Of a DNA stretch of 64,000 bases, positions 9,030 through 17,154 are shown in pieces. The stretch covers positions 1 through 64,000 of the forward strand of contig DASVVO010000010.1 of assembly GCA_036386515.1 (NCBI GenBank). Direction: 5' to 3'. The notes beneath the pieces are model-generated. The model was not told the origin of the DNA, did no database searches, and saw nothing but the letters and a program-made list of their open reading frames with translations. Position numbers and translations under genes: made by a program. The stretch is from JAIVJZ01 sp036386515 (GTDB lineage: Bacteria; Acidobacteriota; Blastocatellia; Pyrinomonadales; Pyrinomonadaceae). How positions within the stretch are numbered: position 1 is the first letter of the stretch; each line of letters begins with the position of its first letter.

Positions 9030-10397
9030 TTATTTCAACGGCAATTCAAACTCCGACGCCTCGGCTTGTTCGACTTCGGTGTCGGAGAGCCGCATGGCGA
9101 GCGTGTGGGGCGAGTAGGCGAAGGGCGCGGGGCCGCCGCGCGCGAATTGCAGTTCGGAGACGAGACGGTCTTGCGCTTCGCGGAAACGCGAGACGTTGCC
9201 GCGCTGGTTGAAGATGACGAACAGCAGCGTCTCGCCCGACTGCGTTCGCATCTGACCGGCCAGCGCGCTCGCGCCGCCGTCGGTGCGGCCGAGCGTGCCG
9301 GTCTTGCCGATCACGCTACCGCGCGCGTAGCCGAACGTGTATCGCTTCTGCAAGGTGCCGGGGTCGATCCCGGCGACCGGCATGATGTCCGAGGGCGACA
9401 AATTGTGCTTCGCCAGTTCTTTCAGGAGCGCGCGATAAATCTTCATCATCGAACGCGGCGAGAGGCGGTTGATGCCGAGGCCGCTCGTCGAAGAGAGGCG
9501 CACCTCCGAGGGCGCGAGTCCCACTTTGCTGATGAGAAAATGCTGCACGCCCGCCGCCCCGCCGAGATTGTCGCCGAGGCGTTCGGCCATGAAGTTGTTC
9601 GAGTAGCAGAGCAGCACTTTGAGCACGTCAACCAACTTGCTCGAACGGTGCGTGAGCAGCACGCGCGCCTTCGCCGGAACCGACGCGACGTAGACCGCGC
9701 CCATCACGGCGACGCTCGGAATCGCCTGCGTGGTGGCGTCGCCGAGCGCGACCCGCTCGTCGAGCCAGGCGCGCGTGGCGGCGGCCGGGCGGCGCGTGGC
9801 GTCGAGCGTGTCGTAGAAAATTTCGCCCGAACGCATCGCCGACCACCCGAAGTTCATCGTGAACTTCGGCGGCACGATGAGGTCGCCCGTCACGGTGCGG
9901 ATGCCGAGACGGTTCAGTTCGCGCGCGACGGCGACAGCGTGTTCGTAGTGGAATGAAGGGTCGCGCCCGGAGATGATGAGGTCGCCCGTGAGCGTGCCCG
10001 TCGTTTGATCAAAAGTCCCGTTCGTCCAGACGACGGTGGAGAAGCGGTAGTTAGGCCCGAAGGTTTGCAGGGCGTGGAAGGCCGTGGCGAGTTTGACGAC
10101 CGAAGCCGGATTGTATTGTTGATTTGCCGCCTGCTCCCGCACGACTTTCCCGTCGAGCGTTTCGACGAGCACGCCCTGCGTGTAGAAAGCGGGCGTCGGC
10201 TGCGGCAGCGCGACGAGATCGCTGGGGATGTCGGGCACTGCGCCGGCGGGCGGCGTGCCCGGCCAGGTAGAGACGACGTATGGCGTCGCCGACGGCAGCG
10301 GCGCGGGCGTGTAGTCCTCTTGCGCCGTCGCGCCCATGGACAACGAAAGCAACAACCCCGACGCCAAAAACAATTGTCTGACTTTTGATCTCAACAT
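9030..10397 (-). CDS. D-alanyl-D-alanine carboxypeptidase/endopeptidase, PBP4 (S13) type
   Basis: A periplasmic penicillin-binding protein that trims or cleaves peptidoglycan peptides. The protein is 455 aa with a signal peptide ending near residue 25 (MGATAQ). Active-site motifs are in the right order: SVVK with nucleophile S99 and K102, SNN at 266-268, and KTG at 365-367. The large insertion between motifs 1 and 2 (about 165 residues) is typical of family S13/DacB. AGAGGA lies 5 nt before the ATG. A Pro-rich stretch follows the signal peptide. It appears to be a single-gene unit. Confidence 0.9.
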   Translation of the reverse strand: MLRSKVRQLFLASGLLLSLSMGATAQEDYTPAPLPSATPYVVSTWPGTPPAGAVPDIPSDLVALPQPTPAFYTQGVLVETLDGKVVREQAANQQYNPASVVKLATAFHALQTFGPNYRFSTVVWTNGTFDQTTGTLTGDLIISGRDPSFHYEHAVAVARELNRLGIRTVTGDLIVPPKFTMNFGWSAMRSGEIFYDTLDATRRPAAATRAWLDERVALGDATTQAIPSVAVMGAVYVASVPAKARVLLTHRSSKLVDVLKVLLCYSNNFMAERLGDNLGGAAGVQHFLISKVGLAPSEVRLSSTSGLGINRLSPRSMMKIYRALLKELAKHNLSPSDIMPVAGIDPGTLQKRYTFGYARGSVIGKTGTLGRTDGGASALAGQMRTQSGETLLFVIFNQRGNVSRFREAQDRLVSELQFARGGPAPFAYSPHTLAMRLSDTEVEQAEASEFELPLK

Positions 10398-10713
10398 TCT
10401 TGTCCTCTGCTAATTGTTTGGGGGCAATTGCATCATAGCACGGGGAGAGCCGCCTATCGGATGCGCGCCGCTGATTCGGAGGGGAGCCGCGGCGGGGCGC
10501 GCGCGAAATCTAAGATGTCTTAAGCCACGCGGGGGATGTATGTGCGCTACTTACGGATAAAAGTCGAAGCCCGCGCATATTCCAGAGGCAAAGCCGTTGA
10601 CAAGGCCGCGAACGCGCTCCTAAAATTCCGTTTGTCCGTGCGCGCCCACGCAATCGACAATCCGGCAATCATCACCAGAGCCACAGTGCGTCAGCCATAG
10701 TGCATCAGTCTTA
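10398..10713. other. Divergent intergenic region
   Basis: It contains leader sequence of the carboxypeptidase on the minus strand, the promoter for the glycosylase gene at 10597-10626, and the start of a 14-bp tandem repeat. No additional gene is seen. Confidence 0.5.
10597..10626 (+). promoter_or_regulatory. Sigma-70-type promoter for the glycosylase gene
   Basis: TTGACA (10597-10602), an 18-nt spacer, then TAAAAT (10621-10626). It lies upstream of the Ogg2-like gene in a gap between divergent genes. Confidence 0.6.
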
Positions 10714-10768
10714 GTGCATCAACCACAGTTCGGCAGCCATCGTGCATCAGCCAAAGTGCGTCGAGACC
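10685..10768 (+). repeat. 14-bp imperfect tandem repeat at the start of the glycosylase gene
   Basis: Six consecutive 14-nt units of the form AGTGCATCAGCCAT: 10685, 10699, 10713, 10727, 10741 and 10755. Each differs from the next by a few bases. The repeat covers the leader and the first codons of the longest frame of the downstream gene. Confidence 0.75.
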
Positions 10769-11418
10769 AACAGCCCGTCACCATCGAACGGATACGCGAG
10801 ACGCACGCGGCGCGCGCCGAGGACATTCGCCGCCGCCTCTCGGAGTTTCAAGACGTGCGACGGCAAGCCTCGGATGAACGTTTGTGGGAAGAGTTGGTCT
10901 TCTGCATCTTCACGGCGGGCGCGTCGGCGCGCATGGGCTTGCGTTCCGTCGAGGCGGTGCGCGGGCTGCTCGCCGAAGGCGCGCACGAAGAGTTGGCGCG
11001 CGCGCTCGGCGGCGTGCATCGTTACCCGAACTCGCGCTCCGGCTACATCGTCGTCACGCGCGACTATTTGCGCGCGGAGTGCGGGATGCGCCTGCGGGAG
11101 CGTTTGGAGAGTTTCGCCGACCCGCTGGCGCGCCGCGATTGGCTCGCACGCGAGCGACGCATCAAAGGTCTCGGATATAAAGAGGCGAGCCACTACCTGC
11201 GCAACGTCGGTTTTCGCGGCTACGCCATTCTCGACAAGCATATCCTGCGCAGCCTCGCCGAACTCGGCGTGCTCGAATCTCCGACGCCGCCGACAACCCG
11301 CGCGCGCTACCTCGTCATCGAAGAGTCATTACGCAGTTTTGCCGCGCGCCTCGCCATAGATTTCGACGAACTCGACCTGATACTGTGGTCTCTGAAGACC
11401 GGGGAAATACTCAAATGA
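10714..11418 (+). CDS. ogg: N-glycosylase/DNA lyase (Ogg2-type 8-oxoguanine DNA glycosylase)
   Basis: A base-excision repair enzyme that removes 8-oxoguanine and nicks the strand by beta-elimination. The HhH-GPD fold of the Ogg2 family is recognisable from FCIFTAGASARMGLRSVEA, YPNSRSGYIV, IKGLGYKEASHYLRNVGF (catalytic Lys) and AILDKHILR (catalytic Asp), and it ends in LKTGEILK as family members do. The frame opens at a GTG at 10714, but residues 1-20 are encoded by a 14-bp tandem repeat and look non-homologous. The in-frame GTG at 10756 is a plausible true start. Neither has a Shine-Dalgarno. Ogg2 is best known from archaea and some bacteria. Confidence 0.88.
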   Translation: MHQPQFGSHRASAKVRRDQQPVTIERIRETHAARAEDIRRRLSEFQDVRRQASDERLWEELVFCIFTAGASARMGLRSVEAVRGLLAEGAHEELARALGGVHRYPNSRSGYIVVTRDYLRAECGMRLRERLESFADPLARRDWLARERRIKGLGYKEASHYLRNVGFRGYAILDKHILRSLAELGVLESPTPPTTRARYLVIEESLRSFAARLAIDFDELDLILWSLKTGEILK

Positions 11419-11519
11419 AGGATGAGGCAATGAAGGACGAGGGATGAATGAGAAAACCTTTCAGCCGCCCAAACCGGCTCTAGTGTTTATTCATCCCTCA
11501 TCCCTCATCTCTCATCCCT
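11417..11519. repeat. Heptamer inverted-repeat element 2 (GGATGAG word)
   Basis: The left arm 11417-11451 contains GGATGAG/GGACGAG/GGATGAA units. The right arm 11490-11519 is tandem CATCCCT/CATCTCT. The loop is about 38 nt. It starts at the stop codon of the glycosylase gene. A spurious upstream extension of the next frame reads through it. Confidence 0.82.
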
Positions 11520-11542
11520 TTCTCGAAGGGGGTGGCCGACAG

Positions 11543-13300
11543 ATGGAAAAACTGAGCCGTGTGTTGTGGGGCAGTTTGGCTGCCTTAATCGTGTGTGTGG
11601 CGTTGGGCGGCGGAAACGCGCGGGCGGCCGCGCTGTTCGGGAAGGGCGATAAGGATCGGGAGAAGGCGACGCGCGCCCTGCGACAGGGCGAGTTTGAAGT
11701 CGCCGAAAAGATTTATCGCACGCTCGTCGAGCGCAACCCGAAGGACGTGGCGTCGCGTCTGGGTTTGAGTTTCGCCCTGTTGAAGCAACGCCGCCTGCGC
11801 GACGCCTACGATCACGCGGCGCGGGTGCTCGCCCTCGACCCCACCTCGGCGCGCGCCCACGCGCTCTTAGGCTCGACTCTCCTGGCCTCCGGCGATTTCC
11901 GTCTCTCCATCGAAGAGTTTCGCACCGCGCTCACCTTCAAAGAGGATGAGGCGTTGGCGATTGCGGGGCTTTCGATGATCAACTACTACGAGAACCGCGC
12001 CTCCGTCGCCCTGGCGGGTTTGCGCCGCGCCGTCTATCTCGACCCCAACGAACCCGATTACGTCTTCTTCTTCGCGCAGGCCGCCGCGCGCTCCGAACGC
12101 TACCGCGAGGCGGCCGACGCCTACGAGGAGTTTCTGCGTATCGCTCCGCTGACCGACGCGGATCGCCGCGCGCGCATCCGCGGCCTGATCAGCTTCCTCC
12201 GCTACCTCGGCGCGCAACGCCAACTCTACGTGACCGGCGGCTCCGCGCGCGCGACCATCCCGTTTGAACTCGTCAACAGCCGCCCGATCATCAACGTGCG
12301 CCTCAACGGCTCGAAGACGCCGCTGCGCTTCGTCGTGGACACGGGATCGGGCATGTGCGTGATCTCGATGCGGACGGCGGAGTCGTTGAACATCAAGCCC
12401 ATCGCGCAGGGCGGCATGGCGCGCGCCGTCGGCGGCGGCGGCCGCTTCGACATCGTCTACGGCTTCCTCACGTCGCTGCAAATGGACGAGGTGCGTATCG
12501 AGAACGTGCCGGTTTATATCCGCCACTTCCACCACCAGCAGGAACCCGTGGACGGCTACATCGGCCTCTCGGTGCTCGCCAAATATCTCGCTTCGGTTGA
12601 CTACAGCACGCAGCAGATGACGCTCGTGCGCCAGTCGGAGCGACCCGTGCAAGCGCGCGCGTTCGCCGACACGGCCGTCCCGCTCAGTTCGAATCACGTT
12701 GCGTCGGCCGCGGACGCGCCGCCCTCTGTGGCGACGCTCATCGCCCCGCCCTCCGCCGCCGCCGCACCGCCCCCGACGGCGCACAGCCAGGCGGTCGGCG
12801 CGGTCGGCGCGAGCCGCAGTTATGAGATTCCGATTCGTTCCACTTCGAGCGGGTTCTGGAGCAGTTCGGTCGTGCTAGAGGGCATCGAGAAGCCGCTCAA
12901 CTTTATCGTCGATACCGGCGCGAGCATCTCCGTCGTGTCGCAGGAACTCGCTCAGACCGCGGACATGGCGCGCTTCGAGCAGAAGGCGCGGCTCAAAGTT
13001 TACGGCGCGGCGGGCGTCTCGGAAGACGTGCGGACGCTGCTCTTGCCGCGCGTCTCGTTCGGCGATTACACGCACGCGAATCTCTCCGCGGCCGTGCTCG
13101 ACATGTCGGCCATCAACGAGACCTCCGGCTTCGAGCAGACCGGCATCATCGGCGGCAACGTCCTGCGACGCTTCCGCGTCACGTTCGATTTCCAGCGCGG
13201 CGTCGTCCGGCTCGACCCGCCGGCCGCCGCCGTGCCGCCCGCCGCCGCGCCCGCCACGCGCGACGCCAACATCACACCGGCTTCGGGGGCAACCCCGTGA
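11543..13300 (+). CDS. TPR protein with two retropepsin-like aspartic protease domains
   Basis: A predicted exported protein of 585 aa. It has a signal peptide at residues 1-30 (VLWGSLAALIVCVALGGG core), TPR-like helical repeats at about 40-210, and two retroviral-type aspartyl protease domains. The first has FVVDTGSG (D266), the second FIVDTGAS (D457). Each is followed by the expected second-lobe motif (GYIGLSVLAKY; GIIGGNVLRRF). A Pro/Ala-rich linker separates them. A single-chain protein with two DTG lobes could pair intramolecularly like pepsin. The start at 11543 is preferred because upstream codons come from a repeat element. A 4-nt overlap links it to the PIN-domain gene. Substrate unknown. 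Confidence 0.8.
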   Translation: MEKLSRVLWGSLAALIVCVALGGGNARAAALFGKGDKDREKATRALRQGEFEVAEKIYRTLVERNPKDVASRLGLSFALLKQRRLRDAYDHAARVLALDPTSARAHALLGSTLLASGDFRLSIEEFRTALTFKEDEALAIAGLSMINYYENRASVALAGLRRAVYLDPNEPDYVFFFAQAAARSERYREAADAYEEFLRIAPLTDADRRARIRGLISFLRYLGAQRQLYVTGGSARATIPFELVNSRPIINVRLNGSKTPLRFVVDTGSGMCVISMRTAESLNIKPIAQGGMARAVGGGGRFDIVYGFLTSLQMDEVRIENVPVYIRHFHHQQEPVDGYIGLSVLAKYLASVDYSTQQMTLVRQSERPVQARAFADTAVPLSSNHVASAADAPPSVATLIAPPSAAAAPPPTAHSQAVGAVGASRSYEIPIRSTSSGFWSSSVVLEGIEKPLNFIVDTGASISVVSQELAQTADMARFEQKARLKVYGAAGVSEDVRTLLLPRVSFGDYTHANLSAAVLDMSAINETSGFEQTGIIGGNVLRRFRVTFDFQRGVVRLDPPAAAVPPAAAPATRDANITPASGATP

Positions 13301-13776
13301 AGCAGAGCCTCTATCTGGAGACCTCGGTCGTCGGCGCGTATCTCGACAACGGCGAGCCGTTCCGGCGCGACCTGACGATCCGCTGGTGGGAGCACGAGAT
13401 GTCCGAGTACCGCGCCACCATCTCGCCGCTCGTCACGCGCGAACTCGAACGCCTGCCCGAACCGCACCGCACGGGCTACCTGAAACTCGTCGCGCCGCTC
13501 GAACAGCTTGAGATGACGGACGAGGCCACCATCCTCGCCGAAGGTTACATCTCGCGCGGCATCTTTCATCGCAAGTACATCGCCGACGCCCTGCACGTCG
13601 CGGTTGCCTCCATGCATAAAATAGATTATCTAGTTACATGGAACTTCGGACATCTGGCGAACGTGCGGAGACAGGCGCGCATCCGTCTCTTCAACACGGC
13701 CGCCGGGTTCTTCGTCCCGATGATCGTGACGCCGGAGTTTCTGGTTTCGGAGTTGACCGAAAAGGGCGACAAGTGA
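13297..13776 (+). CDS. PIN-domain protein, VapC-like toxin candidate
   Basis: A 159-aa PIN-fold ribonuclease-like protein that starts with GTG inside a GTGA overlap with the preceding stop. Candidate metal-binding acids are E8 in LYLETSVVGAYLD (Glu where many PIN domains have Asp), E49, D97 in YIADALHVAVA and D110 before LVTWNFGHL. This YLETS...TWNF subgroup is known as VapC-type toxins that pair with short downstream antitoxins. The next gene is such a short protein. The final codons come from the start of a heptamer repeat element. Role as a toxin is inferred. Confidence 0.75.
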   Translation: MKQSLYLETSVVGAYLDNGEPFRRDLTIRWWEHEMSEYRATISPLVTRELERLPEPHRTGYLKLVAPLEQLEMTDEATILAEGYISRGIFHRKYIADALHVAVASMHKIDYLVTWNFGHLANVRRQARIRLFNTAAGFFVPMIVTPEFLVSELTEKGDK

Positions 13777-13840
13777 CGGGTGACAGGTGACAAGATGAAA
13801 ATTTTTCTTTAACTTGTTAGCGGTCGCCCGTCACCCGTCG
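13770..13840. repeat. Heptamer inverted-repeat element 3 (GTGACGG word, decayed)
   Basis: The left arm GTGACGGGTGACAGGTGACA overlaps the PIN-gene stop. The right arm ends in CCCGTCACCCGTC with several mismatches to the left arm. The core is A/T-rich. It occupies the gap between toxin-like and antitoxin-like genes. Confidence 0.7.
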
Positions 13841-13851
13841 TTGTTATTCTT

Positions 13852-14076
13852 ATGTATCGCAAGCCGAGATTCCTGGAAGAACTGCACGCCATCCGCGAGG
13901 AGATGTCGCGCGAGGCGGATTACGACGTGGAACTGTTCGCCGAGATGACGCGCACGGGCGCGCAGCCCGAGCACGGCCCCGAGCGCAACATTCGCGGCTT
14001 CAAAAGTCGCGCGCCGCGCGCGGACGACCCGAAAGTGAAACCCCTTCAGCAGCGAAAGCGGATTGCCGGAGGTTAG
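13852..14076 (+). CDS. Short antitoxin-like protein paired with PIN protein
   Basis: A 74-aa basic and acidic helical protein. Its opening FLEELHAIREEMSREADYD matches the pattern of small partners of the YLETS-type PIN toxins (EELHxIREE at the N-terminus). It has no DNA-binding domain that I can see; the C-terminal half is Arg/Lys-rich and probably disordered. It lies 75 nt downstream of the toxin-like gene, with a repeat element between them, so the order is toxin first. No Shine-Dalgarno precedes the ATG. Antitoxin function is inferred from pairing and motif only. Confidence 0.6.
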   Translation: MYRKPRFLEELHAIREEMSREADYDVELFAEMTRTGAQPEHGPERNIRGFKSRAPRADDPKVKPLQQRKRIAGG

Positions 14077-14150
14077 AGGCCGGAGGTCGGAGATCAGTTA
14101 AAACAAAAACTGTCTTCACCAACCTCTCAACCTCTCACCCCTGACCTCTG
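14067..14150. repeat. Heptamer inverted-repeat element 4 (GGAGGTC/AGAGGTT word)
   Basis: The left arm 14067-14096 overlaps the end of the small gene. The right arm 14119-14150 is CAACCTCT-type units. The core GTTAAAACAAA-AACT-GTCTTCA is nearly identical to that of element 17 although the arms use a different word. Confidence 0.82.
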
Positions 14151-14158
14151 TACTAATC

Positions 14159-14947
14159 ATGGAAGAGACGTTTGAAGCTATCGGGCTGGATGTGCCGAGC
14201 GAGCGGGATTTCAATCATCTCGCCGAGCGCGCGGGCGATCAGGGCGAGCCGTCGCAGTTGCTCCGGCGCGGCGCGGTCTTGCACGGCCGCTGCTGGAAAC
14301 TGGGCGAGGGCCTGGAAGTGTGGACGGTGCTCTACGAATCGGGCACGGGCGACATTTTCTACGCCGATTGTCGCCCCGGTTTTCGCGCCCGCTACACGCA
14401 GCGCATCAGCCCCTGGGCTTTGACCGAGTACGACGAAGAGGGCGAGGCCATCGTCCACGGCTACTGCGACGGGACGGAGACGGAAGTTCTCTTCGAGTTG
14501 CAGAACTTGACGGAGGTCGGCTTCGAGGGTTTCAACGGGCAGGAGTTGCACGTCGGGCTGTGCGGGCTGGCTTACCGGGCGCGCGTCTGTGCGCGCGAGG
14601 AGCCGCCGCGCTGGCAAGCGCTGGAAGAATTTGCGCCCGCGCGCGCCGCGCACGAAAACGATTGGAGCCTGTGCGGGCGCGTGCTCTCCTTCAAGCCGCT
14701 GCGCAACCCGCTCTCCGGCGGCGAACTCTACTGGGCTTATCTCGACCTCGGCCACTTCAAACTCGAAGTGCTCATCAACCAACGCTCCCTGCGCGGCGGC
14801 GCGCTCTGTGTCGGCGCGACGCTCGCCGCCGATGTCTGGCTGCAAGGCCACGTGCTCGACCGCCGCGCCCTGCAATCACGCTACGAAGGTCTCGACCGCT
14901 CCATCACTCAAGCCCAACTCTGGACACGGCTCAGGCGTCGCAACTAG
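14159..14947 (+). CDS. Conserved-looking hypothetical protein, 262 aa
   Basis: Unrecognised family. The protein is soluble and acidic, with no signal peptide or membrane segment. Its first half reads like two small beta-rich repeats (RRGAVLHGRCWKLGEGLEVW; ARVCAREEPPRW) and it contains a few scattered cysteines. The second half has a strand-rich segment, GELYWAYLDLGHFKLEVLIN, followed by AADVWLQGHVL, which could be an OB-like barrel; that is only an impression. The frame is strongly coding (GC-biased third positions). No Shine-Dalgarno: the ATG follows heptamer element 4 by 8 nt. Confidence 0.65.
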   Translation: MEETFEAIGLDVPSERDFNHLAERAGDQGEPSQLLRRGAVLHGRCWKLGEGLEVWTVLYESGTGDIFYADCRPGFRARYTQRISPWALTEYDEEGEAIVHGYCDGTETEVLFELQNLTEVGFEGFNGQELHVGLCGLAYRARVCAREEPPRWQALEEFAPARAAHENDWSLCGRVLSFKPLRNPLSGGELYWAYLDLGHFKLEVLINQRSLRGGALCVGATLAADVWLQGHVLDRRALQSRYEGLDRSITQAQLWTRLRRRN

Positions 14948-14986
14948 CAGCGGATGCGCGCGATAGTTTAAGGGAAGTTCAGTTGA

Positions 14987-15595
14987 ATGCCAGTCCTCAA
15001 GCGTCTCGTCGTCGTCGCCGTCATCTTCTCGCTCCTCGCCGCCGTCGGCCTCTATTTTTTTAATCAATATTGGATTCATCGCTTCGACGCGCTCATCGCG
15101 CGGCAGGCGAGCGTCTATCGTCTCGACCCCGACCTCGTGTGGAGCATCATCTACGAGGAGACCTATTTCCGCCCGTGGAAGATCGGCGAGGACGCCGAGA
15201 TCGGGTTGATGCAGGTGACGCCGACGGTGGGGCGCGAGTGGGCGGCGGAGACGGGCATGCGCGAGTTTGCGCAGCAGATGTCGCGCGACCCCAGGAGCCT
15301 GCTCGCCGAACCGGAACGCAACATCCAGGTCGGCTGCTGGTACCTGGAAAAAATCTCGAAAACCTACCGCGACTTGCCCGATGCGGAGGCGCGCATGGTG
15401 GCCGCCTACAACGCCGGGCCGAGCCGCGCCGCCGAGTGGAACCGCGTCGCGCCCAATGCGACGCCGCTCACCTCGGCGCAGTTCGTCGAGCGCATCGACA
15501 TCGCTTCGACGCGCGCCTACGTCTCCTCGATCCTCGCGCGCTACCGCGAACTGAAAGAGGCCGGGGGCGGCGGGCGGCCGCAGCAGCAGAAGTGA
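14987..15595 (+). CDS. Lytic transglycosylase, SLT domain, membrane-anchored
   Basis: A 202-aa cell-wall enzyme cleaving the MurNAc-GlcNAc bond. The N-terminal helix (residues 6-28) is a membrane anchor. The goose-lysozyme-like SLT domain follows with IIYEETYFRPW (catalytic Glu about E58), IGLMQVTPTVG, and AYNAGPSRAAEW near the C-terminus, the standard motif order. AGGGAAG lies upstream of the ATG. Its stop overlaps the GTG start of the MFS gene by 4 nt. The C-terminus is Gly/Gln-rich. Confidence 0.9.
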   Translation: MPVLKRLVVVAVIFSLLAAVGLYFFNQYWIHRFDALIARQASVYRLDPDLVWSIIYEETYFRPWKIGEDAEIGLMQVTPTVGREWAAETGMREFAQQMSRDPRSLLAEPERNIQVGCWYLEKISKTYRDLPDAEARMVAAYNAGPSRAAEWNRVAPNATPLTSAQFVERIDIASTRAYVSSILARYRELKEAGGGGRPQQQK

Positions 15596-17154
15596 CCTAC
15601 CGGCAACTGCTCGGCGGTAACGCCAACTTTCGACACCTGTGGTCGGGGCAGGTCGTCTCGGAGATCGGCGATTGGTTGAACAACATCGCCGTGCTCGCGC
15701 TCGTGCTCGAACTCGCGGGCACGGCGCACGAGGGACGCGCCATCGCCGTCTATGCCATCGCGCGCCACCTGCCGCTGTTTCTCTTCGGCCCCATCGCCGG
15801 AGTCGTCGTGGATCGCACGGATCGCCGTCGCGTCATGATCGCGGCTGACGTGGCGCGCGCCGTGCTCGCCGCCGGGTTCCTCTTGGCGCAACAGTTTTCG
15901 TCGCTCCCGGCGATCTATACGGTCGGCGCGTCGCTGTTCGCCGTCTCGGCTTTTTTCAACGCGGCCAAGCGCGCCACGATCCCCGTCATCGTCACCGGGG
16001 CGGAGGAACTGCTCGGCGCGAACTCGCTTTCAGCTTCGACCACCGCCGCCACCATCGCCGTCGGCTCCGCGCTCGGCGGCCTCGTCGCCACCTTCATCAG
16101 CCGCGACCTCGTCTTCGTCCTCAACGCTTTTACCTTCCTCGTCTCCGCCCTGTTGATCAGCCGCATCCGCCTGCCCGCCCGCGCGCGCCGCGAGCAACAG
16201 CAGCCTGACCCTCAACCCGTCGCCGCTCAAACGTCCGACCTCGCCGCCGCTATTCAAACGTCTAACCTGGCTGCCGCTCAAGCATCCGACTTCGCTGCCG
16301 CTCAAACGTCTGACTCCGCGACCACTCAAGCGTCCGACTCCGCGACCGCTCAAGCGACTGACTCCGCGACCGCTCAAGCGTCTGTTGTTGCGATCGCGCC
16401 GACCGCCGCACATGTCGCCGACGCGACCGCACGCGCCGCGATGCACAAACGCCTCGCCGCCGGTTTACGACGCGCCTTCTACGAGTTTCGGGAGGGCTTG
16501 CGCTACGTGAGGCGCGACGGCGTGCTCTCAGCCGTCTTTCTCGTCGCCGCCGGTTGGGGCTTGGGCAACGGCGTGGCGCGCGCGCTCTACAGCGTCTTCG
16601 GCGCGCGGCTTGGCGAGTTGACGGCGTCCGCCTGGGCGGCGCGCCCGCGCGACTTCGGCATCTCCGTGTTGTTCGTGGCGATGGGAGCGGGCGGCGTGCT
16701 CGGCGCGCCCGTCGCGCGTCGCTTCAACAACGCGGCGGGCGATAGCCTGGGCGCGCGCATGGGACGCTCGCTCGTGCTTGACGGCTGCGGCCTCGCGCTC
16801 TTTACCGTGATGCCGAACCTCTGGACGGCGAGCCTCGTGCTCATCGCGCGCGAGATGAACTTCGCCATCTGGTGGACGGCGCAGCAGACGCTCGTGATGC
16901 GCCGCACCGACAACGCCTATGCCGGCCGCGTCTTCGCTTCCTATGAAACTCTGACGACGCTGATGATGGTCTCCTCGATGTACGCGGCGGGCGCGAGCGC
17001 GGACGCCTTCGGCCTGCGCCCGGTCGCGGCGGCGGGCGGCTTTGTGATTGCCTTTTCCGGCCTCCTGTGGTTTCTACTCAGACGAAGACGAAGGAGGCGC
17101 GCCCTCCCGGTTGCACCCGACGCCGCGACGGACGCGCAGCGTCTTTCGACATGA
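15592..17154 (+). CDS. MFS transporter (enterobactin-exporter-like)
   Basis: A 12-TM-type major facilitator of about 520 aa. Recognisable features are the opening NFRHLWSGQVVSEIGDWLNN, the motif-A-like loop GPIAGVVVDRTDRRRVMIAAD, and later FVAMGAGGVLGAPVARRF. The central cytoplasmic loop carries an unusual Ala/Ser/Thr/Gln-rich repeat (nt 16225-16400). The GTG start at 15592 is in a GTGA overlap with the transglycosylase; the long upstream open frame is only a shadow of that gene. It is followed by an ATGA overlap with the amidohydrolase, so all three are translationally coupled. Substrate unknown. Confidence 0.82.
   Translation: MTYRQLLGGNANFRHLWSGQVVSEIGDWLNNIAVLALVLELAGTAHEGRAIAVYAIARHLPLFLFGPIAGVVVDRTDRRRVMIAADVARAVLAAGFLLAQQFSSLPAIYTVGASLFAVSAFFNAAKRATIPVIVTGAEELLGANSLSASTTAATIAVGSALGGLVATFISRDLVFVLNAFTFLVSALLISRIRLPARARREQQQPDPQPVAAQTSDLAAAIQTSNLAAAQASDFAAAQTSDSATTQASDSATAQATDSATAQASVVAIAPTAAHVADATARAAMHKRLAAGLRRAFYEFREGLRYVRRDGVLSAVFLVAAGWGLGNGVARALYSVFGARLGELTASAWAARPRDFGISVLFVAMGAGGVLGAPVARRFNNAAGDSLGARMGRSLVLDGCGLALFTVMPNLWTASLVLIAREMNFAIWWTAQQTLVMRRTDNAYAGRVFASYETLTTLMMVSSMYAAGASADAFGLRPVAAAGGFVIAFSGLLWFLLRRRRRRRALPVAPDAATDAQRLST
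16225..16371 (+). repeat. 24-bp in-frame minisatellite within the MFS gene
   Basis: Six units of 24 nt (one of 27) encode AQTSDLAA-like octapeptides: 16225, 16249, 16276, 16300, 16324 and 16348, with a partial seventh. All lengths are multiples of three, so the frame is kept. It falls in the loop between the two halves of the transporter. Confidence 0.85.

Noticed and set aside
11444..11542. 33-residue N-terminal extension of the TPR-retropepsin protein
   Set aside because: It is encoded by a heptamer repeat element and would place the signal peptide internally.
15070..15591. N-terminal 174 residues of the long open frame that contains the MFS gene
   Set aside because: They lie out of frame over the lytic transglycosylase; the MFS start is the GTG in the GTGA overlap at 15592.
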